Shown piece after piece: positions 51,560-63,612 of a DNA stretch of 64,000 bases (position 1 is its first letter; every line of letters begins with the position of its first letter). The stretch is from contig CAKJVC010000183.1 of NCBI GenBank assembly GCA_918026815.1, forward strand, positions 32,226 through 96,225, read 5' to 3'. This DNA comes from Chalara sp. BL73. Its lineage: Eukaryota > Ascomycota > Leotiomycetes > Helotiales. The notes under the pieces are model-generated. The model saw nothing but the letters and a program-made list of their open reading frames with translations, was not told the origin of the DNA and made no database searches. Position numbers and translations under genes: made by a program.

Positions 51560-52113
51560 TTAAAGCTGGTTAACCAGCTACTATTACTGTTACTTCCGAA
51601 GTGAAAAGGCGCAGCGGACGCCGGAGAGCTAACTATTTTAAAACGGCCGAAAGTTTTACATTTTAAGCGGCTAGCCTTAGAAGTAAGGGATGACCGCGCT
51701 ATCTTGAAAGCTCTCTAAAGCGTGCTGCGAGATAACTATGCTCAGTTTTGTACACTACGGGAAAAAGAAGTTGTACGGTTAGCTGTTACAAAAAAGACTT
51801 CGCTCGTTGTGATTTTACCGATAAACAGCGAGAAAAGCTTAGTGTTTATAGTACCAGCTATACTGTTTGCGTCTGAGGTAACGATTGCCGTAGCACCGTA
51901 GGCTAAGCTTATGTGGCAACTAGCTACACGCTGTTTTAAAGCTGGCTTAAACTGTAAGCACTAGCCAGAAGCTCAAATCTCTTAGCTTCGCGTCGTTCTT
52001 GTGTTAGCAGAGGCAGCTTCGAATGGTGACTTCCTGCAATGGGCTGCGGATTTGCGTGTCTATGGGGGACTGGATCAGATGGTTCTTGATAAGTGGTATC
52101 TTACTTTACCGCC
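51560..52113 (+). pseudogene. RecQ-type (telomere-linked) DNA helicase relic
   Basis: One frame reads, with stops, LKRPKVLHFKRLALEVRDD, DNYAQFCTLREKEVVRLAVT, SLVVILPINSEKSLVFIVP, TIAVAP and VVLVLAEAASNGDFLQWAAD, then GGLDQMVLDKWYLT. This follows helicase motifs I (LPTGxGKS, here changed), Ia (VAPYAEL, the Tyr codon now TAG) and II (DExH, here DKWY). Stops appear where Tyr, Trp or Arg codons are expected, as with C-to-T/G-to-A decay. Related DEAD/RecQ helicases are known near fungal telomeres. It ends two bases before the stop codon of the FAS-beta relic on the other strand. Confidence 0.7.
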
Positions 52114-52114
52114 G

Positions 52115-55100
52115 CTACCGGCTATTCCATTCCTCTAATATTTTTCTAATAGCAACAGACCCTGTGAGATTATACACATCTTCGAAATACTTTATATCAT
52201 TCCTGAATGGCTTCCCTGTAAGATTTGGTATCCACTTATCAACAAGCTTCTTCACATCAATATTTGACCGATCAATTTCTGATGCCAGGAATTCACGGAA
52301 TGCAACAACGCCTGGACGGAGGAAGGTCGAGTGAAATGGCACGTCAATACCTTCCAGGGGTATAATTCCCGTCCCACGCCTGAGTTCGATGACTTTTGTT
52401 CTTGCTTGGGCTCTTTGTGTAATGGAACGAAGAGCTGATAAGAACATAGTCTCATCGCCTGCCTGACTTCCAGGTCGATTAATCCATTCGACATTTAGCT
52501 CCTGGGCTGAGATGTGGTAAAGTATTTTTGTAAGACAATCAAGTGCTATGAGTTCTCCTGCACAAACATATTGTCTGTTTGAGATGTTGAAATTCACAAT
52601 CTCCAGAAGCCACCCAGTCTCTTTTGCAATGGTCTTGGTGATGAAGCGTAGCATCCCTTCGTCGAAAAGCTTTGAAATTCTACTCGGGTTCACAGCACAC
52701 ATAGAGTAGCTTGAAGCACCTTGCTCGTCGCGTTTGACAGTAACTTGCACCGCCATGCCACGGTAGAAACAGATGGCCACTAACTGCTCAATCGACATGA
52801 TTTGCGCGAAAGCTGCCAAGGCTGGAAACTCTCCAAGGGAGTGCCCAGCAAAATTGCAATTCTCCGCAATAAGGCCTCGTGCTTCCATATCCTTATATCT
52901 TGCAAGTTCCATCAGGGTTATAGCAGCTTGTGTGAACTGAGTTGCAAAGAGAAGGCCTTTCGACGAGCGGAAAGTGTAGGACTCTGCCTCCTCGTTGATG
53001 TCCTTGAAGATTTTCTCTAACTTCGGCTGACCATGATCACCAATAGTTTGCATAGTCAATGAAATATAATTCTGCCGAATACGTCTGCCATTAGCGCCTC
53101 CAAAATGAACGGTCAGTTCCTTGGGATTATCTCTGACGATCTTTGTGATTTCAAAACCTAGGCAAGACTTTAGAATTGTGCATCGTCAACAGAGTAGAGA
53201 ACGAACCATAACGATTTAAATAAAATTTGTCAGCACGATCCCAAACAGACCGAGCAATTGGGCTACTTGCATAAAGGTCCATACCCATGTTCTGTTCCTG
53301 CGAGCCCTGACCGGTGAACAGGTAGGCGGTTCTCTGCTGCTCCACCTCAGCTTTGCCCTTTAACACCACCTCACCACTGTTTGTCTTCCTGGCTGTTATC
53401 TTGATTATTTTGCGGCCTTTTATCATAGCCGTATGCCAAAACTCGACTTCTATCAGATCACCCGGAAAAACCATGCCAACAAAAGAAGCTTCAAGACTGC
53501 GTACTGCGCCTATGCGCCCTTTGGCAGCCCAAACATCGAGTAGTGATCCAATGGCAGAGCTTGTATGCATGCCATGAACTATCGTACCCGGTAAGCGTGC
53601 CAGCAATGCAAAGGCGCTCGACACATGTATAGGATTGACATCTCCGGATGCCTTTGCATAAGCAGCACTAGATTTCGGTCCTTTTAGTGGAATCCCACTA
53701 GTACCATGAATTGGTATTGCCGTTTCGAGCAAAACTGGACTCTCAACTTCGCTTCCGTGTGTATTGAGATAACGCAAAATCGGATTGCCTGAGGATAGTT
53801 CTGTAGTAAAGTTGATTGAAGCCACTGGGCATTCGCCATCCCTAGCTTGTTTTTCGAAAACAGTGCCAATCACCAAGGCGGTGCCAGAAGTATCGGCAGT
53901 CCTAAATCGTGTCATAGTTTCAAGATGGAAAACGAAGGTCTTTTCTAATAGCACATAGTTTGGGTTGGTTAATTGAAACCAAGGTTTTGAATTGAGAATC
54001 TCCACGTCCATTCGTGAACCCAAATGGATTTGCATCGGAGCTTCAACTTTCCTTTCAAAATTTGTTTCGAAGTCCGTATAATTTCCGCGATATAAGAATT
54101 GTGAAACAACTTCCATCACCGGAATCCCATCCTTGGAAATTACTGCAAGTACCTCAACAACTTTGCCAGCATCCTGGATGAGAACCGCTGTGATGCGGGA
54201 ACAAGTCGCTACTTTGTCGCCAGCCCTCAAAGTACATGCTCCATCCGTGCGCTTGAACTTGTTGGAGAGGTGTACAAGCTTGAGAATATTGCCACCGATT
54301 TGCCTCAGGAATATTGGCTTTAGGAGAGCTTTCCAAGCGATAACAATGCCAAAATCCAACGGTGCAGACAGTTCCTGATTAGGGGGGCTAATGTATGTCT
54401 CGCAACTACTGCCGGTGGCTTGGAGAAATGAGCAAATGGCCTCCCGAGTAATGGTCATAGTTCCTCCCGAGAAATCTTGCGTAAGTTGCGCATCAAAGTC
54501 GAGTTATTCGTCGCCAAACCAAATACTTCTGTAGAATTCTGAAATCTCGTCAAGAAAACCATCTGAAATCTCCCTTATCGGCCCGTACACCGCATCTGGG
54601 TGGTATGAGAACGCTAAGCGAAGGGTTGACGGTATGTGATAGGCGTTAGACTGAATATGCAATCAACAACTATGTTCTGCTCTCCTTGCAACCTAATCTT
54701 CACAATGGTACTAGCCTCTTCCGAATCTGATACTATTTGGATAGTAATAATCATCTTTGGTGGCTCGCCATGGTTTGCAACAATCACACGAAGGTTGCTG
54801 GAAGGTGTGCAGATTTTTCGAATAGGATTTTGTAACCGCTTTGTGCCAGAAACGATTGTTTCTGAAGTGAATACCGCGTAACGCCATGAATATTCATTGC
54901 CTGCGAGCATTCTAAACCATGAACTTGGTGAGGGTAAATCATCATGTGCTGAAGGAATTTCATATATGACCGACTCTGGAGATTCGATGGTAGATACATT
55001 ATCCTCAGAGTCAGAGTCAGACCAATGAGCTTCTGGCTTCCTTCCCAATAAAAGCCCCTGAACCAAAACTTTCCTAATTTCTCCACTATAAGCATCTTTG

Positions 55101-58100
55101 AGCAATAAAGAAACCAGATCATTCTTAATGCAGTCGAGGATGTCCCGGACAGGTTGGTCAAATGCTTTCGTGTATTTAGCTGCTACTGGTCCTTGCAAGA
55201 TCTGCGTACGACCTACATCATTACCAATAACAGCCCAAAGGTTCCCTGACTGCCATAGAGAATCTTTCTTGAAATAATATTCAAAATTCTCATCGAGGAC
55301 TGGAACAAAAGGAACTGGTTTCTTGCCTGGGCGCAAACAAAGTGACAGGAAGAATTGAACATCCAAAGGCGTAATAATACAGTCTAAGATATCGGGGTAG
55401 CTTTTCTCAAGGGTATCAAGAACCACTTGGGGAGCATCAAGGTCGGCATAATCTGAAAGAATGAATCTACTGTTGGTGTTTTCTGCGAACCTTTCCTCAA
55501 CCCGACGAATGAAGTCGCCCGTAAGGATCTGTAACGATCTGTCGATCCATACACCCCTGGTGCTGATATACATCAGCTCGACCATTCGGAGAAGAACCTC
55601 GTGGTAAGTCATCTCCTTCAGTTGCACGGCTTCACCTGCCGTATTCCTGCCAAACCAAACTTTTTGGAAGTCTTCGTTGAGCTTTTTGATGATATAGCTG
55701 CTTTTCCTTTCTAGCTCAGCAAGTTTCAGATCCTTTCCCATCTCTAAAATACCATCCATTTCCGCCCAGAGTCTCATGCCGCGAGTTGCTAGAACGTGGA
55801 TCGGTTCTCCCATCTCTGAGATGACCGTTATGATCCCCCTGCTGCACCTTTATATGTTTTCTCCCATTGGCTATCATCAAGCCCTTCTGCCTCGACGATC
55901 TTCTTCTTGGCTTCGAGACTCGTGGAGGCTTCTTTTGCCGTCATCATGCGGCTCCCAAGTAGCACACCATCAAAGGGAATTAAGGGATAGCTGTAAGTTC
56001 TAGATCATGCCCCAGTCAAGTATGGATATACATCCTCAGCAGAGCCAAAGCCACTACCAGCAACAAGAATGACATTTTCGCAATCTCGAATCCTACAATA
56101 CATTTCTAGGATCGGCATGTGAAAGTCCTCAAAAGAGTGATGGCCGCCGGCTCGATCGCCAGTCCACTGTAAAATGATGGGAAACGTTGGATTTGCTTTA
56201 GCAATATCAATTACAAGCTTGATTGTTGTTATTGAGCTAGGTTTGAAGGCGATGTGCTTCAATCCGAGGTCATTTATGTATCTTTGGGCAATCTCGATTG
56301 ATGGCACTCCAGCGCCAATGGTCAGACCATCAATGGGCACTCCTTTAGCACAGAGCTTTTCTAAAAGTGGAATCTGCCATGCTATTGTACGAGCGTCAAC
56401 ATATATGGTATTGATAGTAACCCCTCGTCCAGGTGGAATCGACCTCACGATGTTCATTAATGCTGTTGTCATGGTGGCTTCATCGCGGTAACCTCCACCA
56501 GCTAACTCAATATGATATCCAGCATTTATTGTAGCTGAAACAAATTCCCAGGATGCAGTAGTTGGTGTCATACCAGCAACCATTATGGGCGGCATGTGTA
56601 AGAGTTTGCTGAGCCTCGTATCAATGTGGATTTGGCCATCGGCCGTCCGAATCAGCCTCGGGCAAAAGCTTCTCGTCCAACTTTTACCCTGGACAATAGA
56701 ATCTCTATTCCTACTGAAAAGTTCGGAATTGTAGCCTACTTCAGAGGATTTACCAACCAAAGCGCCTGCCATGATAACACGAACACCAGTCCCTTGCTTG
56801 TTGTGGCTAGTAATTATGCCAATGCCGGAACTGCCTCCAGGACCAAAGTCAAGGATATGAGTCGCTAATTCAAAGGTTGAAGCTTTAAGCCAGTAAACAG
56901 GGGCGACTGTGATCATGTATACTAGCCTATGAAGTATATTCTCATCATTCAAAGCACTAAGGTCTTCGCCAGTGTTTGTGTCGTATATCGGAATATGCAG
57001 ACTATTACTAGGTAGGAATATATGGCTAAGACGCCTTCTTAGGATCGGAAGTGCGGGTGCTAGGTATTTGGTATGAAAAGGCACACTTATGGGGAGAAAG
57101 TGGTTCGTGAAAGACAACTTTCGGTTCTTGAATGGTATTCGAGTCTGGTCAACTTCCGGGGACGCCTTAAACTGCCTTAAGCGTGCATTGAGTCCGCATA
57201 AGGATGTTGCGGGTCCAGCAATGATGAAAGAACGAGGCCCGTTTGTCAGAGCAATAGAAATCTTTCTATCTTCGGGTAGATATTTATTTGACGCATCTAT
57301 GTGCCCTTGGATTTGAGCTTCGGAGACGCCCCGAATGCTGAGCATAGGGGACGGGATGCCTTCATCATTGGAGACAGAATCCGAGATTACCTTTGGATCT
57401 GGTGGTGTTTCAGGACAGACCTGCTGACCGACAACACCAATCGAAAATAGTATCTCGACTGCTATGCGGCTTAAGTTGACGAAAGATGGCCATGAGTCAG
57501 AACCAGCAATTGCTGTAGCGACTACCACTCCTTGAGAGTGACCTGCTATGCCACTCAGACTCGAAAGGAAAGTTGAGGGATTTTGGTCCAAAACTTTTAA
57601 GCTAACCATATAGTTCGCGAGCTGGAGGATGCCAATAATAGGGAAGCTGACTCGAGATGCAGCAAGGTAGCCTACGTCTGGTGTTGTTTCCGGGTGCTGC
57701 AGCCATTTGGTGATATCCAACCCGTCTGGGTAAAATTGGTACACGTCTGGATGGCATGCAAGGGAATTCAAGACCTCTCCCAGTGTCTCGATATAATCTG
57801 CCAAGTAACTCTTATATACGGTATAGATTTCGCGCAGCTCTTCCACGTACACAGTGGTGATCCCTTGACCGCGGAGGACGGCGTATAACTTTGTGTTACC
57901 ACAAGAAACCGAATCTAGCAGCGCAGAGCCGCACTGGGACATGGGGCGACATGATGCATTGCATGCAGAATAGTACGATCGGATAATTCTAGGCAAGCCG
58001 TTCGGGGTCGTCGGAAGATCTCGCCGCAATAGCGTGGATGCCATCTATAAGGAAATCTCTCTCCAGATGGTCGAGGATGGCTCTGAGAAGCCTCTGCCGG

Positions 58101-58489
58101 GACGTCCTCTCTGCACCTGCCCAAGCCGGTATGAGTTTTGCATTGAAGTCAAGAAAGTCCGTGATAAGCTCTAGCAACGACTCTTGAGGCACCAGTGAAT
58201 CAAGGGCAGCGGCAGGGTTGTTGTTGATGTGTGGTAAAAATTGATCCCTGGTCCCTGATGCCAAATGATAGAGGTCTTCGGGAATTGGGAAAGAAATAAC
58301 CGAGTCCTTTAACCGTAGGGTGAGAAGCAAGGTAGGAATGAGCTTCTCCTCATCCTCGTGGGATGAATCAGGGGGTGAATCTTCCAGTGAGGCATTTGAG
58401 AGGGGTGTGAGGACGTTGTGTCGAGATCTAAAAGATGCCTCCATTTTTGTTATTTGAGAGGTGGACTTGTCTGAGGATTGAGTGGTCAT
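52115..58489 (-). pseudogene. Fungal fatty acid synthase beta-subunit-like gene, broken (AT-ER-DH-MPT)
   Basis: Minus strand; start ATG at 58489 or, in better context, 58444. Domains in order: N-terminal acetyltransferase with AGHSQGVVVA; enoyl reductase with HIELAGGGY; a product-template-like middle part; MaoC dehydratase with GDVNPIH and GTIVHGMHTS; malonyl/palmitoyl transferase with FAGHSLGEFPALAAF and DVPFHST, ending at 52115. A 49-nt GT-AG intron (53206-53158) lies in the transferase. Lesions: frameshift near 58010; TGA at 56007-56005 where Trp is expected; one-base deletion near 55838; frameshift near 54618; TAA at 54506-54504. The long open stretches between them show recent inactivation. 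The partner alpha subunit is not in the window. Metabolite-specific FAS betas (aflatoxin, sterigmatocystin type) are known; whether this was one is open. Confidence 0.88.
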
Positions 58490-59364
58490 CACGTGATCAA
58501 CCCCAATTACAACAAAAGGGGGAAGGAGATGGGAGTAGGTCGCGCTCACAGAAGAGTCTGTAGAGTGCGTTGGATACGCTCAGCCGATGAGACTAAATCA
58601 TTGAGCGATGTAGACGGGGGAAACGCCTCTATTTCGCACAGTTTTCGAGCATGCCATGCCCAATGGTTTTGATTCCAAGTCCGAGTAAAACGGCCAGCCC
58701 ATATCCACACTCATCAGGCATACTGCACAACTGAGGTGCACAGTCAGCCCTTGTCTCTAGTGTCTTTTAGCGGGTTGCGGTTTGGGGAACAGTGCTGAGT
58801 GTGCAGGGCGGGAGGGCGGCTCGGAACCCCGCAATAACCCTACAATAGCCCTGTACTAGCCCTGTAGTAACCCTGTAATCACCCCCAGCCCCTATCTGTC
58901 AAGGCGGTACTAAGCTGATGTTCCTGTAACTTATCGCTTCGGTGTACATCTCAGTTGTACAGTCATAATTCTTACATTAATTCTGCTTATACTCCCCAGT
59001 TCCGCAAGTAATTACCTTCTTACTATATGTGTACCCTTGCCCAGTAACCGGGTCATCGCAAACCTACTCTACTATACGTCGTCTCAGCTTCCCCTGAGCC
59101 AGGACCAATTGCTGACTCATTACTTTCGAGAGCAAGAAGCCTGGTTGATGGAATCCCAAGAATAGATGATTCCGTGTGTGCAATCTGGTGGGTGACTCGC
59201 CTGTTGGCCCAGCCAGCTGAACGCCTCGAGACAACACAGGCCCACTGTTCTTGTTGTATCTTCTTCGCCATATCCTTTGCGTTTGGATTTTTTCTTTCTT
59301 GGTTATCGACCTCCACTCGTTGGGTGCTTTTCCCGAGCAACAGAGGTCTCGTAAAAGGAATTTC
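58490..59364. other. Intergenic region with a small 11-bp repeat
   Basis: No gene recognised. The tandem repeat at 58835-58878 is listed separately. Confidence 0.45.
58835..58878 (+). repeat. 11-bp tandem repeat, four copies
   Basis: Four head-to-tail copies of a TAGCCCTGTAC-like unit with one to three differences each. Confidence 0.85.
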
Positions 59365-60845
59365 TCGGTGACAATGTTTTGGGTCCGCTCGTCGCAGAAT
59401 GTCGTCGGGCATTTGATTTCACGGCACTTTTTGAAGACAGTTTTTATCAATAATCCCTTCGGCACTACTACTTCTATTAGCCCCAATTCGGCTTGTTACA
59501 CTGTATGGAGGGAGAAGCACGGTGGGAGGTCAGTCTCTTCGAATTATCAAACTGGTTAGTTTTTGAACCCTTCCCCTTCCCCCCTTCCCCCTTCTCTTCC
59601 CGCCCCACACATTCCTATTTCTGCACGACAACCATGACTAATTAAAGCTTCTCTTCCTTCTTAGTTAGCTATTGTTGCTCTCGCTATTCCCCAGACTACA
59701 CTGTTGGTTTTATGGTGCCTTCATTCGGCAGAACGAACGCGAGCCACAATTGCGTCCGCAGCGCTTTTAACGGCAGACACTGTAATTTTCGGTCTACTAT
59801 CCTATAGTGAACACGCAAAATCCATACGACCATCCCCTCTGCTAAATGTCTACCTTTTCTTTTCTATATTTTTTGATGCGGTCCGCGCCCGAACGCTATG
59901 GCTCATGAATAAGGGCTCCAGGATTCAAGCGGTTTTTTACCGTAGTGCTAGCGTTAAAAGTCGTCATTCTATTCCTTGAGGCCATTGAAAAGAGACGATT
60001 TTTGAAGGAGAAAGACCGAGAACTAAGTCCTGAGGAAACAAGCGGCATATTGAATCAGAGTCTATTCATATGGTTAAATCAGCTCATTGTCACTGGCTTC
60101 AAAAGGTTGATTTTTATGGACGATCTTTACCCCCTTAATCAAGAATTATATGCTTCCCGCCTGAAAGTCAACTTTCGCAAAGATTGGGATTTAGGTAAAT
60201 AATTCAACTACATAACAAATGCCAACTGTGCTAATGCAGCGTGATATAAAGCTCGCCATCAACAGAACCCGAAACTTTTCCTAACCCTTTGCAACTCGCT
60301 AAAATGGCAGCTTCTAGCCCCTGCACCAAGCCGTCTGTGTCTAGTTGCTTTTACTCTCACTCAACCTCTTCTTTTAAACCGATTTGTCTCTTATTTGCAA
60401 GAACCAGAAAACAAAAACAGCTCAAGTTATGGCCAAGGTCTGATCTTGGCATATGGACTTGTCTACCTTGGTATGGCGGTCAGTTTCAGCCCACATGTAA
60501 AGAACACTTCTAACCTATTGCATAGCTTTCCACTGGATTTTATTGGCACCGCGTATATCGATCACTTACCATGATGCGAGGCATCTTAGTTTCAGCAATC
60601 TACGAGAAACCCATGGAAATTAGCATTACGGCGCTGGACAACTTACAAGCCGTATCATTGATGAGCACAGATATGCAGCAAATAGTGGATGGAATGAAGT
60701 ATATCCATGAACTATGGGCAAATACACTTCAAATTGCGGTCGCTACATGGTTGCTTTCAAGGGAAATTGGTGTAGCTTGTGTTGCCCCGGTTGCAATCTC
60801 ACTAGGTATTTTGTTGAGCAGGTTAGGTCTAAGGACCATGCCTAA
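59365..60845 (+). pseudogene. ABC transporter (ABCC/multidrug-resistance type) pseudogene, 3' truncated
   Basis: Plus-strand segments: NVLGPLVAECRRAFDFTALF (about 59371-59430), then after a one-base frameshift IIPSALLLLLAPIRLV; an intron to about 59656; LVLWCLHSAERTRATIASAA and GLLSYSEHAKSIRPSPLLNV; AIEKRRFLKEKDRELSPEET and SLFIWLNQLIVTGFKRLIFM; LFLTLCNSLKWQLLAPAPS; and MMRGILVSAIYEKPMEISIT to ILLSRLG near 60825. This is the N-terminal membrane region (TMD0, linker, start of TMD1) of fungal ABCC transporters. Frameshifts, no start codon and complete loss of both ATP-binding domains show it is dead. It breaks off beside a 10-bp repeat and a copia LTR. Confidence 0.82.
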
Positions 60846-60854
60846 AGTCTATTG

Positions 60855-60894
60855 TAGGCACCTGTAAGCACCAGTAGGCACCTGTAGGCATCAG
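60855..60894 (+). repeat. 10-bp tandem repeat, four copies
   Basis: Four copies of a TAGGCACCTG-like decamer with few differences, at the point where the ABC transporter relic stops and the copia LTR begins. Confidence 0.85.
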
Positions 60895-60896
60895 TG

Positions 60897-61029
60897 TGTT
60901 GACATGTAAGTATTGCACCTCTATAAGTAGAGGGATTCTCTCTTGTAATTTAGGTTCTATAACCTTTAGCAATTGATACTTGTTTGCTCTATACTTTCTG
61001 AAAGCCACGTGACTTTCTCTATTTGAACA
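60897..61029 (+). mobile_element. Probable 5' LTR of the copia element
   Basis: A 133-bp segment begins TGTTGACATG and ends TTTGAACA, the TG...CA borders expected of an LTR, and includes the TATAAGTAGAGG core typical of fungal copia LTRs. It is followed at once by GGTTATAAAACCCGGTA, which could be a mutated primer-binding site. No matching second LTR was found by eye. Confidence 0.5.
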
Positions 61030-63600
61030 GGTTATAAAACCCGGTAAGCTTCGACAGCGCTTAAAACAACGAATCATTTACGTTAGTCAAAATGTCAATT
61101 AAAAGCAGTATAAAAAAAGTTAATACGATTACTATTAGAAAAATCAAGATTTTTAAGCTTACGCATATAAACTACTATACGTGGAAAAATAATACGGAAT
61201 CGGTATTGTATCAACGCAGAAAATAAATGTACGTCGAAACGAAGCAAACTACTAATACTCCAAAAAAAAACGCTTTAAATACAGAAACGCTTATTACACT
61301 TTAAGGTTAATTATTTTTAAAAAAGTGTAGCTTAACTATAGTATTTTCAAAACAGCCAAAAAAGTATAAAATGCTATTAAAGCATACTTTGAAAGCAAAG
61401 CAACAAATCAACAAAGTTTGTTACTAGCACAACTGGATTTTATAAACATAAAATCAAAAAAAAGCATACTAATGTACTTAACGCGTATTTAAAAAATCGT
61501 TAGCGAGCTAAAAGCTTGTAGTAGCAATATTAGTATCGTATCGTCAGCTATACGAAAGCTATTTTAAAAAGCTTACTACGTAACTATTTAACAGTCAAAA
61601 CTATTACGAATATATATCGCGAAAATGTAAAAATAGTCAAAACTTTTTTTTTAAAAAAAAAAGCTTCGCTAAAAAAACAGAAAGCAAAAAGTAGTACAAA
61701 AAAGCATTACACTATAGCCGCAAACAAAAACAATGTCACGTGCTACAACTTGAACGAAAAAAAACACTTTGTTAAGAATTGCTTGAAGCTTATTAAAAAT
61801 CCGCTTTTTTTAAAAAAAAAAAAAAGTAAAATAAAAAAAAGCAAAAATCAAACAACGGCCAAAATCAAAGCGATACTAAAAAAGCAAAAAAAGAAAATAA
61901 AAGTTTACGGAAAGTTAGCTATATAGCTAAAAAGCCTATAAGTAATTTTTAAGCATTTAAGTAGTTTTTTAATTTTAAAGCAAGTAATTATATAACTAGT
62001 AATTTATCGACGTTTTGTACATTTAGAAAAATACAGTTTATTTACATTACTATTAAAAACAATACGATAATAAAAGCAACAAAAATAAACTCGGTTGTTA
62101 TTCAGACTGTCGGCCAAAAAAAGCCAATAAATTTCGAACTGTCAAAAGTATTGTATTTAAAGCAATTTAAGTCAAATTGTATTGTATTTTTGCAACAACT
62201 AACTAACAAAAAAGTTCGAGTTATGTTTAAAAAAAACTTAGCTGTTATTTAGCATTCTGCTAAAAAAGGCGTAATTGCATATCGAAATTACAGAAAAAGC
62301 TTGTTTCGGCTGCAAAATCGATTAAATAAATTTATGTATATAGCTACTTCGAAGCAAAAAGAAAAGCTTAGTTTAATACATAAAAAATTCAACTATATCA
62401 ACTACGAGTATTTGGCTAAAACAAAAAATCATGTACGAAAAATAAAAAAAGTAAATACTTCTACAAAAAATACTTGTTTAAAAATTTGCTAACTAAGCAA
62501 AACACACAAAGCCTATATAAGTTTACTATTGGCTGAAAAAGTCAAGCTAAAAATAGTGTATATAAATATATAAAGTCCTGCGAAAGTATATTCGCGGCAA
62601 AGCAATTTGTATGTAATAACGCTTACAAAAAGTAAAAAAAGCATGCAACAGCTTAAAAGTATGTTTAACAAAAAAAATTCTTTTTATATTTAAAGAATAT
62701 AGTAAATATTTATAAAACTTAAACAAAAAACAAAATCAAAAAACTGAAATGTAATTCAGCATTTGAATTCAAGTTAAAACTGACCAAATAAAGCCGTAAT
62801 AAAAGCACTATAATAAGCTATACGACGTATTATACTCTAAAGCAAAACGAGCCGTTAAAGCGCTTAAACAAAACCTAAGTAAAAAGCGTTAAATGCATGC
62901 TTATAAAAGCTGAAGCACTTTTAGAATTCTAAAAAAACGCAGCAAATACTTTTTTTTACACTATAAACAAGTTATAAAAGCTAGCAATAAGTATAACATC
63001 GTACGAAATATAGTAAAAAGTCAAACTAAAAATCAAACAATTGAAAGTATAGTTCAGTAACGTTACTGTAACGATCCCGAAAAAAAAAAGCGTAAACAAA
63101 CTATTGCTTAAAAGCTTCAAAAAGATTCTGATAAGCTATTTAGGCTTAAAATACTTTGTTTATAACCCAGTACAAAAAAAAAAGTTTTTTAGCAATTATA
63201 TAGTTGTAAATAAAAATATACTTAAAAAAACGTATATTAAAAGTTTAAAAAATATTACTATTTTATTTAAACTCCTATTAAAAAAACAAAGCTTATTCCT
63301 AATTAAGAAAGTCCAGCCGCTAACCGAAAAAATGCAGCCAATTAAAAGCTACTAAATAATACTAGCGCGGAACCCTAAAAAAAAGGTGTTTATGATCCAG
63401 AACTAAAAAACGTCTCGTACGACGAAGCAAATAGAATTAAAAGAAACTAGATTGTAGCTGATACAAAGGACCAAACACTCTATAACTCGGAATTAAAGAA
63501 CGCTAATAGCACTATTAAAAGTGCTGAAGAAAATGAAAAGGACTTATTAAATGCTGGCCATCAAAAAAACGACTTTGAAAACGGACCTAATACACAAAAC
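61030..63600 (+). mobile_element. Ty1/copia retrotransposon relic, heavily RIP-mutated
   Basis: Very AT-rich plus-strand sequence with many stops, but copia parts appear in order: a Gag start with HINYYTWKNNTESVLYQRR (about 61160-61220), a zinc knuckle CYNLNEKKHFVKNC with its second Cys lost (about 61741-61782), a GAG-pre-integrase segment LSLIHKKFNYINYEYLAKTK (about 62367-62426), and an integrase C-terminal segment YLGLKYFVYNPVQKKKF (about 63136-63190). A reverse transcriptase was not found, so the 3' part is missing or unreadable. The decay pattern (C:G to T:A) is what RIP produces. Confidence 0.75.
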
Positions 63601-63612
63601 TATTGAAATAAG

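Noticed and set aside
51560..52113. Extra exon of a gene overlapping the FAS-beta 3' end
   Set aside because: The frame is interrupted by stops at conserved positions and reads as helicase motifs, so it is a relic.
55980..56035. Intron (GTATAT...CTTACAG) removing the TGA in the FAS-beta gene
   Set aside because: The implied 41-nt intron puts the next exon out of frame, while reading straight through the TGA matches the family well.
56174..57316. Plus-strand open frames across the FAS-beta and other minus-strand genes
   Set aside because: They are antisense shadows of the long minus-strand coding frames and resemble no family.
57960..58060. Intron explaining the frame change near 58010 in FAS beta
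   Set aside because: No GT donor exists in the needed stretch before the CCTAG acceptor, so a frameshift is simpler.
59053..59486. Minus-strand frames opposite the ABC-transporter relic
   Set aside because: They are shadows of the plus-strand transporter fragments and have no family resemblance.
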